Source: Mangrovibacterium marinum
GTDB taxonomy: Bacteria; Bacteroidota; Bacteroidia; Bacteroidales; Prolixibacteraceae
Length of the DNA: 64,000 bases
Assembly: GCF_003046625.1 (NCBI RefSeq)
Contig: NZ_QAAD01000003.1
Location: 186,001 to 250,000 of the forward strand
Direction of reading: 5' to 3'
A program made the translations under genes and the position numbers. Position 1 is the stretch's first letter; each line of letters opens with the position of its first letter. This document shows, piece after piece, positions 34,412-43,962 of the stretch. The notes under the pieces are model-generated. The model saw only the letters and a program-made list of their open reading frames with translations, did no database searches and had not been told where the DNA came from.

Positions 34412-35038
34412 TTACAACACATAGCTTTCAAGGCTCGGACTCCATACCCGTTCGGGCCTTGTTCCGCAAGCCGCCACACGAAAAGCATAGCGTTTTCCGG
34501 ATTGCAGCCCTTCGATGCGGGCTTTTCGTTTGGACGAGGTAACCGTTATCCAGACACTCTGCCCGCTAACCGGACTTTCGGTGTATGCAAACAAATAAAA
34601 CGATGCTTTGGGAACCACCTGACACGATAGCTCAATCACTCCCGGATTACTACCCGGCCGAACATTGAAACCTTTCGCTCCCGGAAGTACACCAATGCGC
34701 CGGGGCTTATATTTTAAGTTGAAACCACTACTAGCCAGTACCTCCAGGTTGCCGTCACTTTCGGCCTCTACATAATTGGCGAGCGCCCGTAAACCATCAA
34801 CCAGCTTTTCGCGGCAATTGCGTTTAACGGCCGTGTCGAATCGGGTACCATCAATGGTATCAACCAGCGATTGTTGATAATTGAGCTGAAGTTTTTGCAA
34901 CTGCTCCAACGATGGTACCGGATTGGGGAAATGCACATTACCATCCATGGCCTGAATGATGGATTTGCAGAAGACGTTTAACTCAGTTTGCTTAAATTTT
35001 GCCGGAGAAAAGTTTCTGGAAAGTTCGTTCTTGAACAT
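34412..35038 (-). CDS. Uncharacterised protein with fibronectin-III-like C-terminus
   Basis: 208 aa from an internal Met, or 225 aa from 35089. There is no signal peptide. The helical N-terminal half (LEQLQKLQLNYQQSLVD...) is followed by a beta-rich C-terminal half with SGKRYAFRVAACGTR and ERVWSPSLES, which resembles a fibronectin type III or capsid-decorating-like fold. Family members of this size recur in Bacteroidota without assigned function. It is next to low-complexity and repeat DNA, so it may belong to the accessory set. Confidence 0.6.
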   Translation of the reverse strand: MFKNELSRNFSPAKFKQTELNVFCKSIIQAMDGNVHFPNPVPSLEQLQKLQLNYQQSLVDTIDGTRFDTAVKRNCREKLVDGLRALANYVEAESDGNLEVLASSGFNLKYKPRRIGVLPGAKGFNVRPGSNPGVIELSCQVVPKASFYLFAYTESPVSGQSVWITVTSSKRKARIEGLQSGKRYAFRVAACGTRPERVWSPSLESYVL

Positions 35039-35089
35039 CAACGGATGAATTAACGATTCGCTTACATCAATCGGGTGCCGGGGCACCAC

Positions 35090-36096
35090 TGGTATCCCTT
35101 CTTATTCGCCCAAAAACCACAATGTTTAGATTAAAAAAGAAGGCTCAAGAGCTATTCCGTTACAAAGTCCGGCACCAGGGCCTAACTGCTGCTTCGGATT
35201 GCGGTTCCGGATACCAGTTCTGCTTTAGTCCTCCCCTTTTTATTCCTGACGGATGGCAGAAGCACCAAATCATTGGTTTCCAGCGACCTGTTTCGAATGA
35301 CAAATTAGCCATTTTTAAGGAAAATCACACCATTTTTAATAAAAAACAGACTCTTATTCTTTAAAAACCAGCAATTTCGATAAAACATTCTTCTATTTCT
35401 CAGCAATAATCTTATCATTTTCATGAAAAACGCCCTATTTCTCATTAAAATGGTAGAATTATTCAGGAGAAATCTACGATTTTTAGTGTGAAATACACCA
35501 CAAGAAGCCAGTCTTTCTTCAATCCAGTCCACCTCCAATGGCGACATTAAGACGCTGTAAACAAACATCTTGATCCACCATTCCATTCACCAAACTGCAT
35601 CGATTATCGAGGCTTAACCAGCCCAACTTGAGGCTTAAACAATCCTGTTTGCGGGAAACAAAGCCGCAATACCGATGAGAAATGCCCTGCCGAAGCCGTG
35701 TTTTCACGCGAGATACGGCCTGAAAAAGCTGAACTTCCTCTTTTCGGCGGCAATGCCCACCCCATACCGGCCAAATGCTGTTTCATTACCTGAAAAGTCC
35801 GCATCGCGAAGGGTAGCTGTTCCATGCCATGCTCAACGACAAGCAAAACCGGCTGTACCACGAAAATTTGTTGCGCCTGGCTAAGCGTCGAGCTCATGAC
35901 TATTGCGATGAAACAAGGCAAGCTGATCTCTTGGTCCGAAATTGAAAACAGCTTGCAGGGAGCAAACCGCCACATTTCCATTGCAGTTGAGATTGCCGGC
36001 TTTCCTGTTTACGACAATCAGCTTGCCTCTTTCGCTGTTGGCTCGAAAGAATTTGAGTCTGCATCCACAAGAGTCAGTCAATTCATTCCAAATTAA
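35090..36096. other. Gene-poor, low-complexity AT-rich stretch
   Basis: About 1 kb with several frames but none convincing. 35305-35490 is made of degenerate ~20-24-bp AT-rich units (ATTTTTA.GAAAA-like), giving the minus-strand frame a repetitive NRRFLLNN/MRNRAFFMK character, a sign of repeat DNA rather than a gene. 35575-35720 has loosely repeated GAGGCTTAA-type words. No RNA gene was seen. Confidence 0.5.
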
Positions 36097-37722
36097 TTAG
36101 CGCATAATCTCGCTAATCACTCGTCCCTTGCAGTGTGGCGGAATGTCGTAGCCCAGGATATCGAAGATGGTGGGCACCAAATCAATGGCATCAACCGAAT
36201 TGCGGAATCGGCCGCTTTTGATGCCTTGTCCGAAAAAGATCATCGGAATGCGCGAGTTATCGGTGTACACCACTTTGCGGAATTTAAACTGCGGCTGCCA
36301 ACCGTTCTCCAGCATAAATAAAATATCGCCCGAACGCTTAAAGTTATACGATTTTGAGATGGTTGTCAGCAAGCTGGTGGCATAATCGCCCTGCTCAAAG
36401 CCGGTAGCCGGAAGGGCAATCTTCACCCCTTCGAACTGGTTAATAAACGAAGCAGCTTTACTGAGAAAGTCGGCCAAATCCAGCTTTTGTTTTTCAATCA
36501 AGTCACGGTCAACATAAATCTGCTGGTCCATCACAAAGTCAATCCAGTTGCCTTGTCCGTAAGTAATGTTCAGATACGATTTGAGCAAGGCCACCATGCT
36601 CTCGGGCGACACATAACCGGCAGGCATCTTGTATTTCTGCTGTAAAAAGTCGACCGAATAAGACGAAGAACAGGACGAAGTGAGCACAACCAGCGTATTA
36701 GCCAGCCCAATATTCTTATCCACATAGTTTAACAAGTCGGCCACATCCTGATCCAGGCGCAGGTAGGTATCTTCCATCTCAACAGAGGATGGTCCGAACA
36801 GGCTGTTGGCATAGTCCATCGACGAAAAATTGATGGTAAGCAAATCAGTCACCTCATCGCGTCCCAATCGTTCCTGATCAATCAGGTTGACGGCAAAATC
36901 CTTGATCAACCGGTTACCATAGGGAGTTGTTTTCATGACCCGGTAGCTGCCGGTTTCCGAAATCAGCTTCTTCAGGTTATAAGGGAAGCTGCGCCATTTT
37001 TCAAAATAACCGGTTTCAAAAACATCGTCGTCCTCACTGCTGGCGGCATAGCTGCTTGATGGCAACAAGGTCGTCCAGTCGCGTGTAGCGTAGGAATCCA
37101 TCATCTGTTTGGCGTTAAAACTGAAAGCCCAGGCCGGAAACTGATCCACATAATAGGAACTAGAGATCATGTTGCCGGTTTCATTGTCCATCCAGTAGGC
37201 ACCATCGGCAGCATGTCCGGCCGAAAAGACCGCGCTGTAGTCATTCAAGCCCACCGAGAACACTTTTGAGGCACCATTGGTGACCAGCTTTAAGCCATCG
37301 CCCAGGGTAGGACTTAACAATTGCTGAGCAGACCGTTGTCCTTCGTCGGAGTCGCTACCCACTGTGATGTAATTGGGATCAGCTACGGCATCAACCTCTT
37401 TTTCTTTCAGCCGATCCATCCAGCTCTCGTTAATAATACCGTGGCGGTCGGGATAAGCCCCTGTAAACAAGGTAGGAACGCCGGTAACGCACTTCTGAAT
37501 ATGCAAATTCAGGCCGACATTGGAACAAACAGCCCCCTGATTTACCAGTCGTAAGAACCCGTTATTCTGAAACTTATCAGCATAGCGCACCAGGTAGTCA
37601 TTACGCATCTGCTCAACATTAATCACCAACACCAACTTGGGTTTAAGGGACATCTGCGATTGTGCCCTAAGCGGGTTAACACACAGATAAACAAGAAGGA
37701 ATGCAAGAATTCTGAATTTCAT
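36097..37722 (-). CDS. PafA-like alkaline phosphatase family pseudo-enzyme
   Basis: 541 aa from the Met that starts the signal peptide MKFRILAFLLVYLCVNPLRAQ. The fold is clearly alkaline-phosphatase PafA type (KPKLVLVINVEQMRNDYL, LFTGAYPDRHGI, SAGHAADGAYWMD, SVEMEDTYLRLDQDVADLL). The residues known to bind zinc in PafA are changed: the first Asp is Glu37, the Asp-x3-His motif reads D303...S307, TADHG reads TSSCS (350-351), and the last His region is DNSRIP. Lys and Arg of the KDR motif read NDY. Only one ligand Asp remains, so phosphatase activity is unlikely. It is probably a secreted binding or regulatory pseudo-enzyme. It is isolated between repeats. Confidence 0.82.
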   Translation of the reverse strand: MKFRILAFLLVYLCVNPLRAQSQMSLKPKLVLVINVEQMRNDYLVRYADKFQNNGFLRLVNQGAVCSNVGLNLHIQKCVTGVPTLFTGAYPDRHGIINESWMDRLKEKEVDAVADPNYITVGSDSDEGQRSAQQLLSPTLGDGLKLVTNGASKVFSVGLNDYSAVFSAGHAADGAYWMDNETGNMISSSYYVDQFPAWAFSFNAKQMMDSYATRDWTTLLPSSSYAASSEDDDVFETGYFEKWRSFPYNLKKLISETGSYRVMKTTPYGNRLIKDFAVNLIDQERLGRDEVTDLLTINFSSMDYANSLFGPSSVEMEDTYLRLDQDVADLLNYVDKNIGLANTLVVLTSSCSSSYSVDFLQQKYKMPAGYVSPESMVALLKSYLNITYGQGNWIDFVMDQQIYVDRDLIEKQKLDLADFLSKAASFINQFEGVKIALPATGFEQGDYATSLLTTISKSYNFKRSGDILFMLENGWQPQFKFRKVVYTDNSRIPMIFFGQGIKSGRFRNSVDAIDLVPTIFDILGYDIPPHCKGRVISEIMR

Positions 37723-37768
37723 GGCTGTTTGCTTTTTGGGAAGCATCAAAAATATAAAAAACATTCAT

Positions 37769-38113
37769 GATTCCCGGGAATCGCCAACAGGAATAAAAGT
37801 TTAGGATTCTTTCAACGATACTGTTGTCGCGTTGTCAAAAGTTGTCGGGTTGTCGTTCCCCAAAGCATTAACCAGCAAGAAGGTCTTCTGATCAATGCCA
37901 AAAAGTCGGGAACCGGTTGGCCTGGTTTTATCCAGACCGGAATCAAACGAAAAGCTTAGAGAACCCGGATGATATCGGGATGAACTTAGCTTTTCGGCAG
38001 ATGACGGTCGCAGATAAAAATCAGCCATGACCTTTTTGTTTCGTTTTTGCGTCATGGCAAAAATGAAAACCCGTCCGGTAGGACAAAAGATCCGAATTGA
38101 TCAGAAGTTGAAG
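37769..38113. repeat. Dispersed repeat, left copy 1
   Basis: Palindrome GATTCCCGGGAATC (37769-37782), GTTGTC-rich block (about 37822-37860) and a ~224-bp block beginning gatcaatgccaaaaagtcgg (37890-38113). The block contains internal inverted words (AAAAGCTTA...TAGCTTTT). The palindrome and GTTGTC block return inverted at 40117-40206. Confidence 0.85.
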
Positions 38114-38311
38114 TGAAAAAGGGCAGGTTCTGAAATGCCGTGGAAGGAACTTTCAAAGTGCATACCAGTAGCCCGCTGTAACTCTCCCCTGAAATGAACC
38201 AATCCTGGCGGATCGATTCAATTCTGTCCCCTCTCTGCGAGTAGAGCGGGGAAATCCAGAAGCTACAGGTAGATTACAGAAAGTACCATCAGCGTATAAG
38301 AATGACGTTCG

Positions 38312-38554
38312 ATCAATGCCAAAAAGTCGGGAACCGGTTGGCCTATTTTTATCCAGACCGGAATCAAACGAAAAGCTTAGTGAACCCGGGAAGCTCCGTT
38401 GTGAGACGGAGATCACCCGGTTGAACTTAGCTTTTCGGCAGATGACGGTTGCAGATAAAAATCAGCCATGACTTTTTTGTTTCGTTTTTGTGTCACTACA
38501 AAAATGAAAACCCGTCCGGTAGGACAAAAGATCCGAATTGATCGGAAGTTGAAG
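38312..38554. repeat. Dispersed repeat, left copy 2
   Basis: Direct second copy of the 37890-38113 block, with the centre replaced by a different hairpin (agctccgttgtgagacggag). Identity is high at both ends (gaaaacccgtccggtaggac). It stands ~260 nt before the MFS start and contains no credible gene. Confidence 0.85.
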
Positions 38555-38812
38555 CGAAGGAATAGGCTCTAGAGCGCCGGAAAAAGGGACTTTCAAAAAA
38601 AAGCCTGGAGAACGCCGTAAAAACCGAAATTGATTCCAACTTCGCTGAGCGACATTCCCCAAAGCCCCGAGGATGTTTAAAGTCGGAAAATGAAAAAATA
38701 AACCAGAATCCGACAGTTCCATGTGTACGAACACACATCTTTTAATTATCTTGCGATCATCAATTTTTCTGGAATCTATTTATTTAGAAATCGATCAATC
38801 CATACATTAACT

Positions 38813-40015
38813 ATGACACAAAAAAACAACAAAATTGCAGTTGCACTACTGGTGGTTGGCGTGATGTTCTTTGCCATTGGCTTTGCACTGGGAATCAATA
38901 GTTATTTGATTCCGCTTTTAAAAAATGCCCTTCAAGTTTCGTCCGGAGAATCCTATCTGATTCTGGCTGCAACCTTCTCGGCCTTCCTTATTTTTGGTTA
39001 TCCGGCCTCGTTGGTGATTGCCAAAATCGGCTATAAAAAAACGATGACCCTTTCGTTTTTAATGTTTGCAGCAGGCTTTCTGTTATACCTGCCTTCGGCT
39101 AGTATGGAAAGCTTACCGCTGTTCCTGCTCGCCTCTTTTGTCAGTGGTATGGGGAATGCCTTTTTGCAAGCCTCGGTTAATCCCTACATTACCATCCTTG
39201 GTCCGATTGAGAGTGCGGCCAAACGCATGAGCTATATGGGGATTGCCAATAAACTGGCCTGGCCTGTAGCTCCGCTGTTTTTATCGTTGGTGATTGGCAA
39301 AAGTGTCGAAAACGTGCAGCTGGCTGATATCAGCCTGCCCTTCTACATTATTATTGCAACCTTCTTGCTGCTGGGAGCTTTGGCTTACTTCTCGCCCCTG
39401 CCCGAAGTTAAGGCTGCCGGCGAAGATGAAGACAGTGCCGATGAGTGTGCCTATGCAGCTAAAAAGACATCAGTTTGGCAATTCCCTCACTTGTTGCTTG
39501 GGGTACTGGCCTTGTTCTTATATGTTGGTGTGGAAACCATCTCGCTCAGCACTCTGGTTGACTATGCGCAAAGCATCAACCTGCCCAATGCCGAGCTTTA
39601 CGCCTGGATTGCCCCGGTGGGAATGGTTATTGGTTACCTGTGCGGTATTATTTTCATCCCGAAATACATTTCGCAGGCAACAGCTCTGTTAATCTGCTCT
39701 ATTCTGGCCATCTTCGGCTCATTGATGGTTGTCTTTACCCCCGAAGATATCTCTATTTGGTTTATTGCCTTTATGGCCGTTGGTTGTTCGCTGATGTGGC
39801 CGGCGCTGTGGCCCCTGGCCATGCAGGATCTGGGTAAATTCACCAAAGCCGGTTCATCACTTATGGTTATTGCCATTGTGGGTGGTGCGCTTATTCCTAC
39901 GATCTACGGCTTTGTGAAAGACGCCATTGGCGCTCAGCAAGCCTACTGGGTATGTGTTCCCTGTTTCCTGTATATTTTATATTACGCCCTGAAAGGACAC
40001 AAAATAAGAAGCTAA
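38813..40015 (+). CDS. FucP/GluP-type sugar:H+ symporter (MFS)
   Basis: 400 aa from ATG 38813; the open frame begins 30 codons earlier in repeat-like sequence. It has 12 helices. Family motifs: FAIGFALGINSYLIPLLKNAL at the first helix and NAFLQASVNPYITILGP, typical of the glucose/galactose/fucose FHS family. It probably imports a monosaccharide released by extracellular glycosidases. A terminator follows directly, so it is monocistronic. The gene is enclosed by inverted copies of a dispersed repeat. Confidence 0.88.
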   Translation: MTQKNNKIAVALLVVGVMFFAIGFALGINSYLIPLLKNALQVSSGESYLILAATFSAFLIFGYPASLVIAKIGYKKTMTLSFLMFAAGFLLYLPSASMESLPLFLLASFVSGMGNAFLQASVNPYITILGPIESAAKRMSYMGIANKLAWPVAPLFLSLVIGKSVENVQLADISLPFYIIIATFLLLGALAYFSPLPEVKAAGEDEDSADECAYAAKKTSVWQFPHLLLGVLALFLYVGVETISLSTLVDYAQSINLPNAELYAWIAPVGMVIGYLCGIIFIPKYISQATALLICSILAIFGSLMVVFTPEDISIWFIAFMAVGCSLMWPALWPLAMQDLGKFTKAGSSLMVIAIVGGALIPTIYGFVKDAIGAQQAYWVCVPCFLYILYYALKGHKIRS

Positions 40016-40027
40016 GAGAAATTCAAG

Positions 40028-40053
40028 AACCGGGTACTCCCCGGTTTTTTTTT
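40028..40053 (+). terminator. Terminator of the MFS gene
   Basis: AACCGGG pairs with CCCGGTT around a short loop and is followed by eight or nine T, 12 nt after the stop. Confidence 0.85.
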
Positions 40054-40116
40054 GAAAGTCTTACTCCGCAGAGGCGCTAAGTTGCAATGCCAATAACTGG
40101 TTTTGACTAGAGGTGG

Positions 40117-40206
40117 AACGACAACCCGACAACTTGTGAAAACAACGAAAACAGTATAGTTGAAAGAATTCGAAACTTTCATCCCTGTTGGTGATTCCCG
40201 GGAATC
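40117..40206. repeat. Dispersed repeat, right copy 1 (inverted)
   Basis: Inverted match to 37769-37862: gacaacccgacaacttgtg, gttgaaagaatt, ccctgttggtgattcccggg. It ends in the same palindrome GATTCCCGGGAATC. Confidence 0.8.
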
Positions 40207-40279
40207 ATGTAGTTTTTTTCTGAAAGTCTCTTTTTCGACGCTTAAACAAGTGTTCCGTCAATTCTAATTTGTATAAAAG

Positions 40280-40545
40280 CGGATCTTTTGTCCTACCGGA
40301 CGGGTTTTACTCTTTGCCTTAAAGCAAAGAGTAAACAGAAAGTTCAAGGCTTATTTTTATCTTCAGGTGTCAGCTCCCGAAAGCTAAGTTCATCCCGATA
40401 TCATCGGGATTCTCTAAGTTCCGGTTCGCCTCTCACCATCGATAAAAAGTAGGCCGGTCCCGCCTCGAGCGAGCTTCCGTGTTCTCTTAAATGCCTTCTG
40501 CTGTCTTCAGAACCTTTCATTCCTGTTGGTTATTTCCGGGAATCA
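40280..40545. repeat. Dispersed repeat, right copy 2 (inverted)
   Basis: It begins cggatcttttgtcctaccgg, the reverse complement of the end of the left blocks, runs through agctaagttcatcccgatat with an ATCCCGAT/ATCGGGAT hairpin, to about 40463. It ends with the third, degenerate palindrome copy (TATTTCCGGGAATC) near 40531. Confidence 0.75.
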
Positions 40546-40765
40546 TCTGTGTTTTTATTGAAAACAGATCAATGTCGAGCCTCTGTTCCCCTCGCATACA
40601 ATACGATTAAGCATGGCTACGAAACAATAGGCCACCAAGCGGCAACAAGCGGCAAAACCCCATTGGCCAAAGATGTGCTAACCGGCAATATGCCGAATGT
40701 TTCGTGCAAAAGACAAGTCTGTTGGAGCCGGCCACCAATCACTCCGGACAGCAATATCCGCCCGG

Positions 40766-41836
40766 CTAGCTTAAGTCGGAACTTAAATACGATTTAATAT
40801 TTTCGCGGGTGATAATTTCCAGCGGGAACAGATCGTTCACCGGAGGTTGCTTTTTAAACAACAAATAGTTCGCCAGATAACTGATGCCTTTGAAGGCCTG
40901 TTTGCGTGGATTTTGATGAATCAGGAAGTTGATCACCCCTTCATACATATAGTGGATGTTGTCTTTCAGTAAGTCGTAGCCCACCAACCCGATGGACTTT
41001 CGGCCGGTTTTATCCAGCACCGAAGCCGTCAGATGTGTTCCCTGCGATGTAGGAACAAAAATACCATCTACCTTTTCTTTGGTCAGCAGTACCTCAACTT
41101 CGCGAACAAAGCCGGCATCGTTCAGGTTGGTAAACTCCACCGACTTGATGGAAAAGCCAGAAAGGTGGTTGTCGGTAAAATAATCGCGGAAACCCCGTTC
41201 TTTTTCTTTAATGTGCAGGGCATTTTGATTCTCTTCGACGACATGAAGCACCAGTATATTTCCGGATTGACCAAGTTTGTTGGCTAACATTTCGGCTCCA
41301 ACCCGGCCACTTTGATACAAATCCTGACCGATAAAGCTCAAGGGTTTAGCGTCGGTAATGTTGGTATTAAAAGTGATGTATGGGATACTCCGTTCGCTTA
41401 ACTGTGCGAAGAATGCAAGTGATTCCTGATATTGAACCGGCGCCAGCAACACACTGTCGGGCTTGTAATCCAACACTTTCTGAGCAACAAGCTGAAACGA
41501 TTTCTTATCGTACAAATTGAAGTAGAAGGTTTCGACACGCACATTGTACTGGGCCCATTCTTCGGTTGCTTTCAGGATTCCGGACCCCGACTGGTTCCAA
41601 TAGTCATCCAGTGCCGGATCGGGTATCATTGCGGCTATGCGGATCACCTTATTCGCTCCTAAGGTACTCGCAATCAAGTTGGGTTTATAGCCTGTTTTTT
41701 CCAGGGCTTCCATAACCTTTGCCAAGGCTTTTTCCGAAATTTTACCTCTTTTGTGCAAAACCCGGTCTACCGTAGCAACCGATACTCCGGCTAACTCAGC
41801 AACATCTTTAATCCGTACGTTTCTGAAATCACTCAT
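40766..41836 (-). CDS. LacI-family transcriptional regulator
   Basis: 356 aa. The N-terminal HTH VRIKDVAELAGVSVATVDRVLHKRGKIS and hinge KPNLIASTLGANK precede a ribose-binding-protein-like sensor (AAMIPDPALDDYWNQSGSGI..., GVINFLIHQNPRKQAFKGI). This subgroup usually senses free monosaccharides such as allose or ribose. No adjacent sugar-catabolic gene on either side identifies the ligand. The FucP-like MFS 0.75 kb away is a candidate target. Confidence 0.9.
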   Translation of the reverse strand: MSDFRNVRIKDVAELAGVSVATVDRVLHKRGKISEKALAKVMEALEKTGYKPNLIASTLGANKVIRIAAMIPDPALDDYWNQSGSGILKATEEWAQYNVRVETFYFNLYDKKSFQLVAQKVLDYKPDSVLLAPVQYQESLAFFAQLSERSIPYITFNTNITDAKPLSFIGQDLYQSGRVGAEMLANKLGQSGNILVLHVVEENQNALHIKEKERGFRDYFTDNHLSGFSIKSVEFTNLNDAGFVREVEVLLTKEKVDGIFVPTSQGTHLTASVLDKTGRKSIGLVGYDLLKDNIHYMYEGVINFLIHQNPRKQAFKGISYLANYLLFKKQPPVNDLFPLEIITRENIKSYLSSDLS

Positions 41837-42149
41837 AATTCAATAGTCAAGCTTGTTCGCGCACACAAAGATAGCAGATTATTGCTTCAGCCTTCTTTAT
41901 TCATACAGATTCCACTTTAAATTAACTTATCGTTTAGCATCGCGGGCTGACAGGCTCCCCGGCGTAGCGCTGCACCGTGTAACGAATGAATTGAAACTTT
42001 AATTCGTCACACGCTAAGCCACTTCAATTGTCTATCGGCATTGATCCTTGTAATTTCAATCTGTCGCTTAAGGCTCATCCTGCAAAACAAATGGTCTGAT
42101 TATGAATACGGAAAGCCAAGCTGTTCAAAAAAAACCAAAAAGATCATTT
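41837..42149. other. Intergenic region, no gene seen
   Basis: 313 nt between the divergent lacI-type and dehydrogenase genes. It contains tgacaggctcccc, a word also found near 59802, and nothing else recognisable. Confidence 0.4.
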
Positions 42150-42176
42150 TTTGGCCAAGCGATACAACTATCTTTG
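42150..42176 (+). promoter_or_regulatory. Promoter of the 2-hydroxyacid dehydrogenase gene
   Basis: -7 box TATCTTTG (42169-42176) with TTTTTTGG about 17-19 nt upstream. Its position inside the longer frame supports the ATG at 42202. Confidence 0.55.
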
Positions 42177-42201
42177 CCCCCTTTTAGCGCAAACATCAAC
42201 T

Positions 42202-43185
42202 ATGATCGTAACATTCGAAACCCGAAGCGACGAATTGTCGGCAATAAAAGAGCTGGAGAAAATCCATGGCCTGAAAATCAGCAGCTATACCAGCGAGCTT
42301 TCCTTATCAAACATCGAATTAACGGCCGGAGCCAAGGCCGTAAGTGTATTGGGCCATAGCCACATCGACAAAGCTCTGTTGCTGGAGCTGAAAAGGCGTG
42401 GCGTGCAATACCTTTCAACCCGAACGGTGGGTTATAACCACATCGACCTGCATGCTGCCAACGAACTGGGCATCCGTGTCAGCCATGCCTATTACGATCC
42501 GCATGGCGTGGCCGACTATACGGTGATGCTCATGCTGATGTGCCTGCGCAAATACAAACAAGCCATGTGGCGTGCCAATGTAAACGACTACTCGTTGCAC
42601 GGTTTAAAAGGACGCGAAATGCGTACGCTAACCATTGGCATTGTAGGCACCGGCAACATCGGCAAGCAGGTAATTGAAAACCTGATGGGTTTTGGCTGCC
42701 GGCTGATCGCATCGAGCCGCAGCATTGACCACGCACTGGCCAGCAAAGTGGAATATATGCCCCTGGACAAACTGTATGCCCAGGCTGATATTATTAGCTT
42801 CCACCTGCCGCTGCTGGAAAGCACCGCCCGGATGGTGAACAAACAAAGCCTGGCAAAAATGAAAGACGGGGTCATCCTGATTAACTGCTCGCGGGGCGAA
42901 CTAATGAACATCAGTGATGTAATCGACGCTATCGAATCACACAAAATCGGCGCACTCGCCATGGATGTTTTCGAAAATGAAACCGGCATCTACCACCAGG
43001 ATCGCCGAACCGACATTATCAGTAACCGCGACATGGCCTACATCCGGCAGTTTCCGAATGTGATTATGACCCAGCATATTGCTTTTTACACCGACGAGGC
43101 CGTTGAAACCATGGTTGAAAGCGGTGTGGGCAGCTTAATTGACTTTATTAACACGGGCAAAAGCCAGCACGAAATTAGCCGCTAA
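42202..43185 (+). CDS. D-2-hydroxyacid dehydrogenase (D-lactate dehydrogenase/VanH-like)
   Basis: 327 aa from ATG 42202; an upstream frame start would put the promoter inside the gene. NAD motif GIVGTGNIGKQVIE. Catalytic Arg in LINCSRGELM, Glu in MDVFENETG and His in MTQHIAFYT. The HLPLLESTARMVN segment and YDPHGVADYTVMLMLM are typical of fermentative D-lactate dehydrogenases, so reduction of pyruvate to D-lactate is the likely reaction. It is monocistronic, with its own promoter. Confidence 0.88.
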   Translation: MIVTFETRSDELSAIKELEKIHGLKISSYTSELSLSNIELTAGAKAVSVLGHSHIDKALLLELKRRGVQYLSTRTVGYNHIDLHAANELGIRVSHAYYDPHGVADYTVMLMLMCLRKYKQAMWRANVNDYSLHGLKGREMRTLTIGIVGTGNIGKQVIENLMGFGCRLIASSRSIDHALASKVEYMPLDKLYAQADIISFHLPLLESTARMVNKQSLAKMKDGVILINCSRGELMNISDVIDAIESHKIGALAMDVFENETGIYHQDRRTDIISNRDMAYIRQFPNVIMTQHIAFYTDEAVETMVESGVGSLIDFINTGKSQHEISR

Positions 43186-43293
43186 ACGACTGCAAACTTT
43201 TCGGGCATTTATCCGTTGTTTATTAAGCTGTAAGATACAGTAAGAATCAAAAAACATGACGATCTTGTTACTCACTCTTTTTGCTCAACGAAT

Positions 43294-43902
43294 ATGCTCG
43301 AATTTATCAATACGTTCTTTTTACTGTTTGCTGTTATCGATCCTTTAGGTACCGTTCCTGTATTTTTGTCGGCTACGCGAAATTTCGATGCCGGCGAAAA
43401 ACGGGCCATTGCTCTGCGCTCATCAATCATCGCGGCTATCATTCTCATCTTTTTTATCGTAGTTGGCCAACTAATCATTGAAGGAATGGATGTTTCGCTC
43501 GACGCCTTTCAAATTTCCGGCGGCATCATCCTGTTTCTGTTTGCCCTAACCATGATTTTCGGAGAGGGAAAGCCCGAAAACGAAATCCAGATGATTAAAG
43601 ATTACAAACACGTCACGGTTTTCCCCATTGCCATGCCATCCATTGCCTCGCCGGGAGCGATTATGGCCGTGGTACTGCTTACCGACAACCATATTTACGG
43701 CATTGGCCAGCAAGTGATCACAACAGCCATCATGCTGTTCGTAATAGGCATTACCGCCGGCTTATTGCTGGTTGCCCGCTACATTCAAAGCTGGATTGGC
43801 GAACAGGGCATCACCATCATTAGTAAGGTGATGGGCCTGATATTAGCCTCTTATGCCACCCAAAGCATTTTATCGGGCTTGAAAAGCTTCTTCATCGGTT
43901 AG
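43294..43902 (+). CDS. MarC-family integral membrane protein
   Basis: 202 aa with six predicted helices. Conserved MarC features: FAVIDPLGTVPVFL near the N-terminus, FQISGGIILFLFALTMI, and AMPSIASPGAIMAVVLL. Family function is unclear (small-molecule transport proposed; no drug resistance role shown). Size and spacing are normal. It lies 61 nt upstream of the ABC-F gene, which has its own -7 box. Confidence 0.9.
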   Translation: MLEFINTFFLLFAVIDPLGTVPVFLSATRNFDAGEKRAIALRSSIIAAIILIFFIVVGQLIIEGMDVSLDAFQISGGIILFLFALTMIFGEGKPENEIQMIKDYKHVTVFPIAMPSIASPGAIMAVVLLTDNHIYGIGQQVITTAIMLFVIGITAGLLLVARYIQSWIGEQGITIISKVMGLILASYATQSILSGLKSFFIG

Positions 43903-43932
43903 GCTTGCCCTTTTCCCTGTCGGCCATTTCAT

Positions 43933-43940
43933 TATCTTTG
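43933..43940 (+). promoter_or_regulatory. -7 box of the ABC-F gene
   Basis: TATCTTTG, a TAnnTTTG match, 23 nt before the start codon. Confidence 0.5.
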
Positions 43941-43962
43941 CCGCGATTTTAAAATTTCGAGC

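Noticed and set aside
35604-35981. 125-codon minus-strand frame in the gene-poor stretch
   Set aside because: Overlapping frames on both strands of equal quality, no signal or domain; treated as non-coding.
36097-37722. Active alkaline phosphatase
   Set aside because: The fold fits PafA, but the metal-binding His and Asp residues are replaced, so activity is not claimed.
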